Source of the DNA: an uncultured Roseburia sp.
GTDB taxonomy: Bacteria; Bacillota; Clostridia; Lachnospirales; Lachnospiraceae
Assembly: GCA_947174805.1 (NCBI GenBank)
Contig: CAMWKH010000006.1
Span: 49,473 to 113,472, forward strand
Direction: 5' to 3'
Length of the DNA: 64,000 nucleotides
Made by a program: the position numbers and the translations under genes. Of this stretch, positions 1-9,156 are shown piece after piece; the first letter of the stretch is position 1, and each line of letters opens with the position of its first letter. Below the pieces are notes generated by a model. It was not told the origin of the DNA, ran no database searches, and was given only the letters and a program-made list of their open reading frames with translations.

Positions 1-230
1 GTATGAAAATCTGTGAGAAGGGCTATAAAATCCTTTTTAACCCCTATGCGAAACTGTACCACTATGAGTCAAAATCCAGAGGCTACGAGGATACGACGGA
101 AAAACAGAAAAGATTCCAGCGGGAAATAGACCGTTTCCAAGAAAAATGGGAAGAGGAGATAAAGGCGGGGGATAAGTACTACAATCCGAATTTAACACTG
201 CACCGTGCCGATTACTCCATGGACATATAG
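1..230 (+). CDS. Glycosyltransferase family 2, C-terminal fragment (gene enters from the left edge)
   Basis: Only the last 75 or so codons are visible; the frame is open to the window edge, so the true start lies outside. The ending, with a YYNPNL block followed by a short polar tail, resembles the ending of the glycosyltransferase at 4137-5801 (CYNRNL). This suggests paralogous family 2 transferases of the surface-polysaccharide type, in which a charged segment of the K-R-F-x-R-E/W-E kind precedes that block. It opens the polysaccharide cluster and is followed 59 bp later by the flippase gene. The donor and acceptor sugar cannot be inferred from this fragment. Confidence 0.7.
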   Translation, partial: MKICEKGYKILFNPYAKLYHYESKSRGYEDTTEKQKRFQREIDRFQEKWEEEIKAGDKYYNPNLTLHRADYSMDI

Positions 231-248
231 GGAAAAATATGCTATACT
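220..248 (+). promoter_or_regulatory. Promoter for the flippase gene
   Basis: TGGACA (220-225), a 17-bp spacer, and TATACT (243-248) preceded by TGc form a good sigma-A promoter with an extended -10. The -35 box lies inside the last codons of the preceding glycosyltransferase, so the downstream polysaccharide genes can be transcribed independently of it. Confidence 0.55.
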
Positions 249-289
249 TAGCAGATTAAGGTAAGAACAGTTTTCAGACAGGAAAAGAC

Positions 290-1519
290 ATGAAAGAAAA
301 ATCCACATTAGCAAATATATTTTACAACAGCTTCGGCACCATGTTTTACTATGGATGCCAGTGGCTCACCACAATTTTAATTGTGCGCCTTTCCGGGTAT
401 CAGGATGCCGGAAATTATTCCCTGGCCATGACCTTTACGGCGGCTTTTGCCATTTTTGCCCTGTTTAACACAAGGCAGTACCAGGTTTCCGACGTAAAGG
501 GGGAATATTCGGACAGGACGTATATCTTATCCCGGTATATCGCCATGGGGGCCGCCTTTCTCCTATGTGCCATAGGGCTTTTATTTAATGCCTACACCCC
601 CTACCAGTGGGGTGTCATCCTTTTGTATATGGTGTTTAAATGCGGGGAGGCATGGGTGGATGTGTACCACGGCATATGCCAGAAAAAGGGCAGGATGGAT
701 TTTATCTGTTACTCTTTTCTTATGAGGGGCATGCTTATGATTGTAAGCTTCTGCGGCCTGATTTATATTACGGGAAATCTGATGTACGGCGTTTTAGCCA
801 TGACGGTTACTACTTTTTTGGTAATATATTTTTATGACAGGCATATGGCGTTAAAATTTGTGGAGGAAGGGGATAAAGCGGATTTAAACGGGTTAAAGAC
901 TCTGGTGGTTATTTTAATTCCCCTGGTGATTGTGGCGGTGACAAATAATCTGTCCATCTCCCTTCCCAAATATTTTTTAGAGCGCTATTTTGACGAGACG
1001 GTGCTTGGGTATTATTCATCGGTGGCAACCCCAAGCATGATTGTCCAGGTGGGAGCCAGCACGATTTTCATACCCCTAATCACCCCTTTGGCGGACAAGC
1101 TTCTTTCAGATGACAAAAAAGGGTTTGCAGGGATTTTAAAGAAGGTGTTTCTTGCTTTTGTGGTGTTGTCTGTTCTGGCGGTTATTGTTTCGTTTTTGCT
1201 GGGAGAGTGGTTTTTGGTACAGGTATTTGGGGAGGAGATACGCCCCTACGCCTATCTTTTTGTTCCCATTATCACCACAACCCTCTTAATCAGTATCAAC
1301 GCATGTCTCTTTCCGGTGTGCACTGTGTTCCGGGAGATAAAGGGGCAGCTTTTTGTGGGGATTTTTGGAATTATCTCCTCCCTGGCTGCCTCCATGGTTT
1401 TAGTGAAACGTTACTGTATGGACGGAGTTGTCATTGCACTGTTGATAACTTTGGGAATACAGATTATAATTGAAATATACCTTGTGTTTCGCAGGATGAA
1501 AAGATGGAAGGAAATCTGA
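290..1519 (+). CDS. Polysaccharide flippase (Wzx/MATE-like, MOP superfamily)
   Basis: This 409-residue protein is almost entirely hydrophobic, with about 12 predicted membrane segments spread over its length and short charged loops. That is the pattern and size of O-antigen/teichoic-type lipid-linked oligosaccharide flippases. The N-terminus (LANIFYNSFGTMFYYGCQW) matches the usual opening of this family, where the first helix follows a short polar leader. It would move undecaprenyl-linked repeat units across the membrane. It lies between glycosyltransferase genes and is followed after one base by the next gene, so the two are probably translationally coupled. The substrate is unknown. Confidence 0.8.
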   Translation: MKEKSTLANIFYNSFGTMFYYGCQWLTTILIVRLSGYQDAGNYSLAMTFTAAFAIFALFNTRQYQVSDVKGEYSDRTYILSRYIAMGAAFLLCAIGLLFNAYTPYQWGVILLYMVFKCGEAWVDVYHGICQKKGRMDFICYSFLMRGMLMIVSFCGLIYITGNLMYGVLAMTVTTFLVIYFYDRHMALKFVEEGDKADLNGLKTLVVILIPLVIVAVTNNLSISLPKYFLERYFDETVLGYYSSVATPSMIVQVGASTIFIPLITPLADKLLSDDKKGFAGILKKVFLAFVVLSVLAVIVSFLLGEWFLVQVFGEEIRPYAYLFVPIITTTLLISINACLFPVCTVFREIKGQLFVGIFGIISSLAASMVLVKRYCMDGVVIALLITLGIQIIIEIYLVFRRMKRWKEI

Positions 1520-1520
1520 A

Positions 1521-2465
1521 ATGGACAAGATAGCAGTATTAGTTCCCTGTTACAATGAGAGCAGAACCATAAAAAAAGTGGTGGAGGATTTTAAGAGAGT
1601 CCTGCCGGAGGCTGTCATTTATATCTACGACAATAACTCCACGGACGGGACGGACGAGATTGCCCGGGCATCGGGAGCCATTGTCCGCTATGAGTACAAA
1701 CAGGGCAAGGGAAACGTGATTCGAAGAATGTTTCGGGATATTGACGCAGAATGTTATATTATGATTGACGGGGACGATACCTACCCGGCGGAGGCGGCTC
1801 CGGAGATGGTGAAAATGGTATTTGAGCAGAATGCAGATATGGTGGTGGGGGACAGGCTTTCCTCTACTTACTTTACGGAAAACAAAAGGCCTTTTCACAA
1901 TTTTGGGAACTCCCTTGTGAGAAAGAGCATCAACGTGCTTTTTGAGACGGATATCAAGGATATTATGACAGGGTACAGGGCTTTCAGCTATCTCTTTGTA
2001 AAGACATTTCCCGTGTTGTCCAAGGGCTTTGAGATTGAGACGGAGATGAGTATCCATGCCGCAGATAAAAATATGCAGGTGGAGAATGTGGTGATTGAGT
2101 ACAGGGACAGGCCCGAGGGAAGCGTTTCCAAGCTGAATACTTTTTCCGATGGGTTTCGGGTGTTAAAGACCATTGCCAGGCTTTACCAGACTTACAAGCC
2201 GATGAACTTTTTTGGGATAATTGCGGCGGTTTTAGCCCTGCTATCCATTGGTTTTATGATTCCCATACTGATTCAGTACGGACAGACGGGGCTTGTTCCT
2301 CATTTTCCCACATTGATTGCCTGCGGATTTGTAATGCTTGCGGCCATTCAGTCTTTTTTCTCAGGGCTGATTCTGACCACGCTGGGACAGAAGAACAGGC
2401 AGGATTTTGAGATGCAGCTACAGACAATGCGTATACAGAGGGATAAGTTATTAGAGCACAGATAG
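1521..2465 (+). CDS. Membrane-anchored family 2 glycosyltransferase (DPM1/GtrB-like)
   Basis: A GT-A domain occupies residues 1-225 or so. It opens with VLVPCYNES, has the nucleotide-binding D-N-N-S-T-D segment near residue 35, and carries a DGDDTYP metal-binding motif near residue 75. Two membrane segments follow (about 232-252 and 260-285), then a charged cytoplasmic tail. This is the architecture of polyprenyl-phosphate hexose synthases, which make undecaprenyl-phosphate sugars for transfer outside the cell. At 314 residues it is normal for the family. Which sugar is used cannot be told. Confidence 0.82.
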   Translation: MDKIAVLVPCYNESRTIKKVVEDFKRVLPEAVIYIYDNNSTDGTDEIARASGAIVRYEYKQGKGNVIRRMFRDIDAECYIMIDGDDTYPAEAAPEMVKMVFEQNADMVVGDRLSSTYFTENKRPFHNFGNSLVRKSINVLFETDIKDIMTGYRAFSYLFVKTFPVLSKGFEIETEMSIHAADKNMQVENVVIEYRDRPEGSVSKLNTFSDGFRVLKTIARLYQTYKPMNFFGIIAAVLALLSIGFMIPILIQYGQTGLVPHFPTLIACGFVMLAAIQSFFSGLILTTLGQKNRQDFEMQLQTMRIQRDKLLEHR

Positions 2466-2492
2466 ATAAAGAAGCTTGCGGAGCGAGAAGAA

Positions 2493-2684
2493 ATGAAAGT
2501 ATATATTTGTCCTAATTGCGGATGGATGCGTGTGGTATCGAGAAGAAAAAATGTGGAGTGTTTTAAGTGCGGGGAACCCCAGATGACCGTGACACGTCTG
2601 CCCTACGAGAAAGTGGGCCAGATGAGTGAACAGGAACGGGAAGATTATGTAAAGAGCTGGCTTTATATCCATGGACGGGGATAA
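2493..2684 (+). CDS. Small zinc-ribbon protein, function unknown
   Basis: A 63-residue protein with two CxxC knuckles (C6/C9 and C23/C26), the arrangement of a rubredoxin-like or RNA-polymerase-M-like zinc ribbon. The remainder is charged, with a conserved-looking EQEREDYVKSW tail. It sits between a glycosyltransferase and the priming sugar transferase with 27- and 39-bp gaps, so it is probably co-transcribed with them. No enzymatic motif is present. A weakly purine-rich ribosome site (GCGAGAAG) precedes ATG 2493. Confidence 0.6.
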   Translation: MKVYICPNCGWMRVVSRRKNVECFKCGEPQMTVTRLPYEKVGQMSEQEREDYVKSWLYIHGRG

Positions 2685-2723
2685 AAGCACTCGAATTGCA
2701 ATTCCTAAGAAGAGGTATCAGAC

Positions 2724-4133
2724 ATGTATAAGAAAGAGAAGAAAAACTGGTTAAAACATCTTGATTTTACAATTTTAGATATTATCTCTTTACAGCTTGC
2801 CTTTATTGTGGCCTATGTGTTCCGTCTGGGTTGGAGCCTGCCCTATTCCAGCGAGCCCTATGAGAGGCTGGCTGTTGTGCTGTTTTTAATTGATATCTGT
2901 GTGGTATTCTTTTTTGAGCCTTACAATGGGATTTTGCGGAGGGGTAATTTCCAGGAAATTCATGCCTGTATTACCTTTTCCACAACCATATTTGTGGGGC
3001 TTTTGATGTATGAGGTTGCCACGAAACAGACGGAAATTTATTCACGAAAGATTATTTTCCTCTACTGGGCTCTCTCCATGGTATTTGTGTACTTTGGAAG
3101 GCTTGGGTTAAAATATCTCATCCGATGGCGGATGACGGTGGGGAAAAATCTTTCCGTGATGGTTCTTGTCACCACCTCCCAGTATGCCAAAGCCGCATTG
3201 GAGGAGTTTGCCCATCTGCCCTACCGGGATTTCTATGTAAGCGGGGTGGTGGTGGTGGACGAGCCCATGAAGGGGAAGCTGATTTGCGGGGTTCCTGTGG
3301 TGGCCAACGCAGATGATTTTTATGATTATCTCCTGACAAATGTGGTGGATGAAGTGTTCATCAACGGAAATACCATCGAGAGTTCCCAGGCCTTGGCCAA
3401 CGAGCTTTTGGAGCTGGGGATTACGGTTCATTTTAACCTGGTTCACATGAATGCGCTGGCCCCCAACAAGGTGATTGAGCGCTATGGAAATTTTATGGTT
3501 TTAACTTCCAGTATGAAAATCGCATCTCCCAGGCAGCTTTTTATTAAGCGTCTTATGGATATTTTTGGAAGCATCATTGGCCTTATCGCCTGCGGAATTG
3601 CCTATGTGATTTTTGCCCCCATTATAAAAACACAGTCCCCCGGCCCGGTGTTTTTCTCCCAGACCAGGGTTGGGAAAAACGGCAGGAAATTTAAACTGTA
3701 CAAGTTCCGCTCTATGAATGTGAATGCGGAGGCGGAAAAAGAGGCTCTCATGGAGCAGAATAAAATGCAGGGGCTGATGTTTAAAATGGAGGATGACCCC
3801 AGGATTTTTCCCGTGGGGAAATTTATCCGGAAATATTCCATCGATGAGCTGCCTCAGTTTTTTAATGTGCTTCGGGGGGATATGAGTCTGGTAGGGACAA
3901 GGCCTCCCACATTGGAAGAGTTTGAGCATTACCAGATTCACCACAAGGCAAGGCTTGGGATTAAGCCTGGGATTACAGGAATGTGGCAGGTCAGCGGCAG
4001 AAGCGATATTACGGATTTTGAGGAAGTGGTAGCTTTAGATACCCACTATATTTCCCAGTGGAGCCTGGCCCTGGATTTAAAAATACTTGTAAAGACATTT
4101 CAGGTTGTTCTTACAGGAGAAGGTTCGGAATAA
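2724..4133 (+). CDS. Polyprenyl-phosphate sugar-1-phosphate transferase (WbaP/EpsL type)
   Basis: This protein starts surface-polysaccharide assembly by moving a hexose-1-phosphate from a nucleotide sugar onto undecaprenyl phosphate. Residues 10-140 hold four to five membrane helices. A Rossmann-like CoA_binding-type domain follows (about 145-260). The catalytic bacterial sugar transferase domain (about 270-469) starts with KRLMDIFGS and contains the family blocks SPGPVFFSQTRVG, YKFRSM, the D-D-P-R-I segment, SIDELPQ, GDMSLVGTRPP and KPGITGMWQVSGR. At 469 residues it matches the long WbaP/PssY type. The next gene starts 3 bp after its stop, so it belongs to the operon. Galactose is the commonest substrate in the family, but specificity cannot be read here. 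Confidence 0.9.
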   Translation: MYKKEKKNWLKHLDFTILDIISLQLAFIVAYVFRLGWSLPYSSEPYERLAVVLFLIDICVVFFFEPYNGILRRGNFQEIHACITFSTTIFVGLLMYEVATKQTEIYSRKIIFLYWALSMVFVYFGRLGLKYLIRWRMTVGKNLSVMVLVTTSQYAKAALEEFAHLPYRDFYVSGVVVVDEPMKGKLICGVPVVANADDFYDYLLTNVVDEVFINGNTIESSQALANELLELGITVHFNLVHMNALAPNKVIERYGNFMVLTSSMKIASPRQLFIKRLMDIFGSIIGLIACGIAYVIFAPIIKTQSPGPVFFSQTRVGKNGRKFKLYKFRSMNVNAEAEKEALMEQNKMQGLMFKMEDDPRIFPVGKFIRKYSIDELPQFFNVLRGDMSLVGTRPPTLEEFEHYQIHHKARLGIKPGITGMWQVSGRSDITDFEEVVALDTHYISQWSLALDLKILVKTFQVVLTGEGSE

Positions 4134-4136
4134 CAT

Positions 4137-5801
4137 ATGAATATAAAGTATCAGTACAACTATGTGAAAAGCCTGTTAAAAAGGTATGGGCTTAAGGGCC
4201 TTGTGCTAAAAACCCTGGAGAGAAGCCGTTCTCCCATGCTCTCCTACACAGATGTGTACCAGCGATATCTGGCCGGGGAAGAAGAGCTAAACAGGCAGAG
4301 GGAGGATGTGCTTTCCTTTGCTCCCCTTGTCAGTATTGTAATTCCCGCTTATGAGACTGGGGAGGTGTATCTGCGGGAACTTTTGGATTCCCTGACGGCC
4401 CAGACTTATGGAAACTGGGAACTCTGCCTGGCGGATGGGAGCAAAAGCTGCAGTGTGGAGTCAGTGGTAAAAGAGTATCAGATGAAAGAGAATCGGATAC
4501 ACTATAAAAGGCTTACAAAAAACGGAGGAATTTCTGAGAACACCAATGCTGGGTTTGAGATGGCAGCCGGGGAGTTTGTAGCCCTTATGGACCATGACGA
4601 TGTGCTGGCCCCAGGTGCATTGTATGAGATGGTGAAGTGCTTAAATGAAGTGCCTTATGATCAGAGAAACCTTGCTATGATTTATTCTGATGAAGATAAG
4701 ATTGACAGTGAGGGGAAGGTTCATTCAAGACCCCATTTTAAGCCGGATTTTAATCTGGAGTTTTTAAGACGCAATAATTATATTTGCCACTTTTTAATGT
4801 TTTCCAGGGAACTGCTTCATAAGACAGGAGGGCTCAACCCGGACTTTGACGGGGCTCAGGATTATGATTTTGTACTGCGGTGCGTGGAGGCAGGGGCTTA
4901 TGTGGGCCATGTGCCTAAAATCCTTTACCACTGGAGAATCCATGAGGGTTCCACTGCCGGGAACAGCGCGGATAAGGAGTACGCTTTTGACAATGGCTGT
5001 AAGGCCATTGAGGGGCATTTGAGCCGTATGGGAACGCCGGGGAGGGCAAGGGTAACCCCAAATCTTGGGGTATATCAGGTTTCCTATGAGCGAAAGGGCG
5101 TGTACCAAGTATCGGTAATTGCTGCTTCGAGAGAGACACTGGCTTATATAAAAAGACAAATTACCCCGTATCTGACCGGGGAGGGCTATAAAATCAAGAC
5201 AGAATATCTCCTGGCTGACAGGTTAAAAAAAGATATTTTAAACCGTGCAAAGGGAGATTATATTTTTTGGGCGGGGGAACATGTAACCATTCCAGGAGAT
5301 GCCCTGGTTAAACTCCTTTCCATATGCGGGGCAGGACAAAACGGCATTGTGGGGGCAAAGATACTGGATACCAAAAAAAGGGTCCTTTCCAATGGATACA
5401 TTTATGACAGAGAGGGGCATCTCATCCCTTCTCTAAAGGGTCTTTACGGAGGGTTTAAAGGATATTTTCTCCATGGGGTGATACCAAAATGGGTCAGCGC
5501 AGTTTCCTTTTCCTGTGTGGTGATAAAGCGGAAGGCCCTGGAAATGGCGGAGGAAGATCTGCGGTTTACCGGGGAGTATTACGGTGCGGATTTAAGTTTT
5601 TCCATGAGGAGAGCCGGTTTTTTTACCGTGGTGACGCCGGAGGTTTCCGTGATATTAAAATCCAGGGAAAAGGGAGGGCTGAATCAGGAGGAGAGAAAGA
5701 TTTTTTCCCGGAAATGGGAGAAAGAGCTCTCCCGGCCGGACCCCTGTTATAACAGAAATTTAAAACTTAAGACAGGCTATACCTATGAAATGAGGGAATA
5801 G
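4137..5801 (+). CDS. Two-domain family 2 glycosyltransferase with degenerate second domain
   Basis: In this 554-residue protein a GT-A domain at about 62-300 carries VSIVIPAYETG, a metal-binding DHDD near residue 157, an SDEDK motif and the ending AGAYVGHVPKILYHWRIH, all typical of rhamnan and cell-wall polysaccharide transferases. Residues 325-554 look like a second GT-A fold, but the place where a nucleotide/metal motif is expected reads FWAGEHVTI. The second domain may therefore be structural rather than catalytic. The gene is embedded in the cluster (3 bp after the priming transferase, 8 bp before the next gene). Rhamnose transfer is a reasonable guess from neighbours, not shown by sequence. 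Confidence 0.82.
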   Translation: MNIKYQYNYVKSLLKRYGLKGLVLKTLERSRSPMLSYTDVYQRYLAGEEELNRQREDVLSFAPLVSIVIPAYETGEVYLRELLDSLTAQTYGNWELCLADGSKSCSVESVVKEYQMKENRIHYKRLTKNGGISENTNAGFEMAAGEFVALMDHDDVLAPGALYEMVKCLNEVPYDQRNLAMIYSDEDKIDSEGKVHSRPHFKPDFNLEFLRRNNYICHFLMFSRELLHKTGGLNPDFDGAQDYDFVLRCVEAGAYVGHVPKILYHWRIHEGSTAGNSADKEYAFDNGCKAIEGHLSRMGTPGRARVTPNLGVYQVSYERKGVYQVSVIAASRETLAYIKRQITPYLTGEGYKIKTEYLLADRLKKDILNRAKGDYIFWAGEHVTIPGDALVKLLSICGAGQNGIVGAKILDTKKRVLSNGYIYDREGHLIPSLKGLYGGFKGYFLHGVIPKWVSAVSFSCVVIKRKALEMAEEDLRFTGEYYGADLSFSMRRAGFFTVVTPEVSVILKSREKGGLNQEERKIFSRKWEKELSRPDPCYNRNLKLKTGYTYEMRE

Positions 5802-5809
5802 AAGAGAAC

Positions 5810-6973
5810 ATGCAGGATGTATTTATTATCGGGAGCAAGGGGATTCCCGCCAGATACGGCGGTTTTGAGACTTTTGTGGAACAGTTGACACGGTGTAAAA
5901 TGAATAGGGAAATTAAGTACCATGTGGCATGTATGGCAGATAAAAAGGGAGAGTATACCTATCAGAATGCCCGGTGCTTTCAGATTAAAGTTCCCGCTAT
6001 AGGGCCCGCAAAGGCAGTATATTACGATATTGCGGCGTTTCTTCACTGTCTTTCTTATTTAAGGGAGCATCCTTCCAAAAGTCCTGTGGTGTATGTACTT
6101 GCCTGCCGCATCGGTCCCTTTGCAGGATATTTAAAGCGGAGGTTAAAACGGTTTGGAGGAAGGCTTTATATCAACCCGGACGGCCACGAGTGGATGCGGG
6201 CAAAGTGGAACAGGCCAATCCGCAGGTACTGGAAATTTTCGGAAAGGCTTATGGTAAAACGGGGGGATTTGATTATCTGCGATTCCAAAAATATGGAGCG
6301 TTATATCAAGGATACCTACAGGAAGTATCATCCAAAAACCACATTTATTGCCTACGGCGTGGATGTGGCGGCAAGCAGGTTAAAAGATTCAGACAAAAGG
6401 GCTGTGGAATGGTTTGAAGGGAAGGGGTTAATCCCCGGAGACTATTATCTCATTGTGGGGCGTTTTGTGCCGGAAAACAATTATGAGACCATGATTCGGG
6501 AGTTTATGAAGTCAAAGACAAAAAAGAAGCTGGCTATTATCACGAACTTAGAGGAGAATGATTTTTTTGAGAAACTGAAAAATCAGACAGAATTTTTGAA
6601 AGACCCAAGGATTCAGTTCTGCGGTACCGTGTACGAGGAGGAGCTGATGAAAAAAATCAGGGAGAAGGCTTACGCATACCTCCACGGCCACGAAGTGGGA
6701 GGCACAAACCCTTCTCTGTTGGAAGCTTTGGGGAGCACCAGTTTAAACCTTCTGTTAGATGTGGGATTCAACCGGGAAGTTGGGGAGCAAGCCGCCTTGT
6801 ACTGGAAGAAAACTCCAGGGAATCTGGCATCCCTTATTAACCGGGCGGATGAACTTTCACAGGAGGAGCGGATGGTTTATGGAAACCTGGCCAAGCAGAG
6901 AATATTAAACCATTACAGCAAAGAGAAAATAGCGAAAGCTTATGAGGATATTTTTATATCATGGGAAAAGTGA
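5810..6973 (+). CDS. DUF1972-family glycosyltransferase (GT4, Cps2T/WchF-like rhamnosyltransferase)
   Basis: The N-terminus (FIIGSKGIPARYGGFETFVEQL) is the hallmark of DUF1972 proteins, which include the streptococcal Cps2T rhamnosyltransferase. The C-terminal half (about 195-385) is a GT-B glycosyl transferase group 1 domain with YLIVGRFVPENNYETMI and the E-x7-E-type segment HEVGGTNPSLLEAL. Total length of 387 is usual. The likely role is adding beta-1,4-linked rhamnose to a lipid-linked intermediate in the cytoplasm. The stop codon lies 13 bp inside the next gene, indicating translational coupling. Confidence 0.8.
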   Translation: MQDVFIIGSKGIPARYGGFETFVEQLTRCKMNREIKYHVACMADKKGEYTYQNARCFQIKVPAIGPAKAVYYDIAAFLHCLSYLREHPSKSPVVYVLACRIGPFAGYLKRRLKRFGGRLYINPDGHEWMRAKWNRPIRRYWKFSERLMVKRGDLIICDSKNMERYIKDTYRKYHPKTTFIAYGVDVAASRLKDSDKRAVEWFEGKGLIPGDYYLIVGRFVPENNYETMIREFMKSKTKKKLAIITNLEENDFFEKLKNQTEFLKDPRIQFCGTVYEEELMKKIREKAYAYLHGHEVGGTNPSLLEALGSTSLNLLLDVGFNREVGEQAALYWKKTPGNLASLINRADELSQEERMVYGNLAKQRILNHYSKEKIAKAYEDIFISWEK

Positions 6974-7689
6974 GGGTAAGTGTTGCATTAGCATCGTATA
7001 ATGGGGAAAGATATATTAGAGAGCAGATAGAATCCATATTGGCAAATTTGACACAGGAAGATGAGATTGTGGTTTCCGACGACGGCTCCACGGACAACAC
7101 CCTTGCTATTTTAAAGGAATATGAAAAGGGGAAGATACCTGTCACCATTTTAAAAGGGCCGGGAAAGGGTATTAAAAAGAATTTTGAAAATGCCTTAAGA
7201 CATTGCCGGGGAGAATACATCTTTCTATCCGACCAGGATGATGTGTGGATGGAAGATAAGGTTGAATTTTCCATGGAGTTTTTTACCAAAGGAGTCTGCA
7301 GGCTCTTAAACCACGATGCCAGGGTGATGGACAGTGAATTGAAACATGAGATTATGCCCTCATTTTTTGCGTACAGGGATTCTGTCCCGGGATTTTGGAA
7401 AAATTTCATAAAAAACCGTTATATGGGGTGCTGTATGGCATTTCACAGAAGCCTTCTTCCATTGGCGCTTCCCATTCCCGATAAAATTGAGATGCATGAC
7501 CAGTGGCTGGGGTTAATCAATGATCTTACGGAAAATGACAGTTTATTTTTGGAGAGGCCCCTGATTCTGTACCGCAGGCATGACAGCAATGTCTCCGATT
7601 TTAGCCACGGTACGGTGTGGGAGATGGTGAAAAAAAGGATAATTTTGGCAAAAGCCCTTCTGCGCTGGAAAATATTAAATAAACATTAA
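6961..7689 (+). CDS. Family 2 glycosyltransferase (RgpB/WbbL-like)
   Basis: A compact 242-residue GT-A enzyme: VSVALASYNGERYIREQIES at the start, SDDGSTDNT (nucleotide binding), LSDQDDVW (metal binding, near residue 85), MHDQWLGL (catalytic base region) and LYRRHDSNVS at the end. This motif set is typical of rhamnosyltransferases. It overlaps the preceding gene by 13 bp and is the last transferase of the cluster. A 190-bp intergenic gap with its own promoter separates it from the LCP gene. Sugar specificity is inferred only from the family and neighbours. Confidence 0.82.
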   Translation: MGKVRVSVALASYNGERYIREQIESILANLTQEDEIVVSDDGSTDNTLAILKEYEKGKIPVTILKGPGKGIKKNFENALRHCRGEYIFLSDQDDVWMEDKVEFSMEFFTKGVCRLLNHDARVMDSELKHEIMPSFFAYRDSVPGFWKNFIKNRYMGCCMAFHRSLLPLALPIPDKIEMHDQWLGLINDLTENDSLFLERPLILYRRHDSNVSDFSHGTVWEMVKKRIILAKALLRWKILNKH

Positions 7690-7837
7690 TAAAATTTGTG
7701 AAAAATATACAAAAATGTTAAAAAAATTACAAAGTTATGACAAGAAAATTCTACACTGCTTTTGTCGATTCCTGTTACCGAATCATTGACAGAATTGGAA
7801 AAAAGTTATATATTTATTTTAATTGTTTTCCAAAATA

Positions 7838-7846
7838 TGTTATACT
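7838..7846 (+). promoter_or_regulatory. Extended -10 promoter for the LCP gene
   Basis: TGtTATACT lies 36 bp upstream of the start codon in a strongly AT-rich 190-bp gap (7690-7881). No good -35 box is seen at 17 bp, so the extended -10 probably carries the recognition. Confidence 0.5.
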
Positions 7847-7881
7847 TCAGGCATAGGCGTGTCTGAAAGAATGGAGAGATG

Positions 7882-9030
7882 ATGAGTACAAACAGAAGAA
7901 AGAAAAAGAACAAGAAAAACAAACTTGTAATATTTGCGGTTGAGATTGTTGTATTGGTGCTGCTTCTTTTAGGGTTGTATCTGTATTTTAAGGTGGATAA
8001 AGTCCAGAGTACCGGCCCTATCAATGCGGACGAGGTGGAAATCGAGCTGGATTCCGAGACAAAGGAAGCTTTAAAGGGATACACCAATATTGCTCTTTTC
8101 GGTCTGGATAACCGTTCCACCGGAAATTATGACGGCGGCAACAGCGACTGTATTATGATTGCCAGCATTAACAATGACTCCAAGGAAGTGAAATTGATTT
8201 CCGTATACCGTGACACCTTCTTAAGCGTTAAGGAGGATACCTTCAACAAGGTGAACTCCGCATATGCCTACGGCGGCCCCAAGGGAGCCATTGCAGCTCT
8301 CAACAAAAATCTGAACTTGGATATCACCAACTATGTGGCTGTGGATTTTGCAGCTGTGGTAGATGCAGTGGATTTATTGGACGGAATCGAACTGACTCTC
8401 ACAGATGAGGAAGTTAAGATTATGAACGACAACTACATTGACGAGATTAATGAGGTGACAAAACATTCTTCCTCCAAGTTATCCGGCGGCGGAACTTACA
8501 CCGTGGACGGGGTGCAGGCTTTGGCCTACTGCCGTATCCGTTATACCGCAGGGGATGACTTTAAGCGTACTGAGCGTCAGAGGGAAGTTTTAGGCAAGAT
8601 GATTGACAAGGCAAAAGGCTCCAGCATCTCCACGGTGAGCAGCCTGATTGACACTATGTTTGGGGAGATTTCCACAAGTTTCACCAGCAAGGAAATGCTG
8701 TCTTTGGCAAGCAATGTCATGGATTATGAACTGGCTGGAAACCACGGCTGGCCCTTTGAACTTTGCACCGGAAACTTTGGCTCCAAGGGAAGCATTGTCG
8801 TTCCTACGGATTTGGAGACCAACGTGGTGGAACTGCACCAGTATCTCTTCCAAGAAGAGAACAATGTGTCCAACACAGTGAAAGGTTTAAGCGAGTATAT
8901 TGTGAATTACACAGGATGTACCACAAACGCCACCACAAGGTATGACAATCCTCTTACCGGGGACGACAATACCAGCACAACAGACACAGGATTTTCCACG
9001 GATGACGGGAGTTCAGAATCCGCAGAATAA
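7882..9030 (+). CDS. LCP (LytR-CpsA-Psr) family polysaccharide-peptidoglycan ligase
   Basis: A cytoplasmic Lys-rich tail, one membrane anchor (about residues 15-36) and an extracellular LCP domain (about 70-235) are visible. Family hallmarks are NIALFGLDNR, SDCIMIASINND, KLISVYRDTFL, VNSAYAYGG and YCRIRYTAGDDFKRTERQR, the last carrying the conserved Arg/Asp phosphate-binding residues. LCP enzymes move glycopolymers from undecaprenyl phosphate to peptidoglycan. The position directly after a polysaccharide cluster suggests that polymer as substrate. ATG 7882 is used because GGAGAG at 7873-7878 is too close to ATG 7879; both are possible. The Thr/Ser/Asp-rich C-terminus is probably disordered. 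Confidence 0.88.
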   Translation: MSTNRRKKKNKKNKLVIFAVEIVVLVLLLLGLYLYFKVDKVQSTGPINADEVEIELDSETKEALKGYTNIALFGLDNRSTGNYDGGNSDCIMIASINNDSKEVKLISVYRDTFLSVKEDTFNKVNSAYAYGGPKGAIAALNKNLNLDITNYVAVDFAAVVDAVDLLDGIELTLTDEEVKIMNDNYIDEINEVTKHSSSKLSGGGTYTVDGVQALAYCRIRYTAGDDFKRTERQREVLGKMIDKAKGSSISTVSSLIDTMFGEISTSFTSKEMLSLASNVMDYELAGNHGWPFELCTGNFGSKGSIVVPTDLETNVVELHQYLFQEENNVSNTVKGLSEYIVNYTGCTTNATTRYDNPLTGDDNTSTTDTGFSTDDGSSESAE

Positions 9031-9055
9031 ACAGAATAAAAAGGAAGTATCACAG

Positions 9056-9088
9056 GAGAAGCCCAATTTCTGGGTTTCTCTTTTTTTT
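9056..9088 (+). terminator. Rho-independent terminator after the LCP gene
   Basis: GAGAAGCCCA (9056-9065) pairs perfectly with TGGGTTTCTC (9071-9080) around a 5-nt loop, and eight T follow. It closes the polysaccharide/LCP transcript. Confidence 0.9.
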
Positions 9089-9156
9089 CACAAAACTTAC
9101 ACAATAATGGGATACACTACTACTATATAAATCAGAGGATGAAAGGAATTTTTTGT

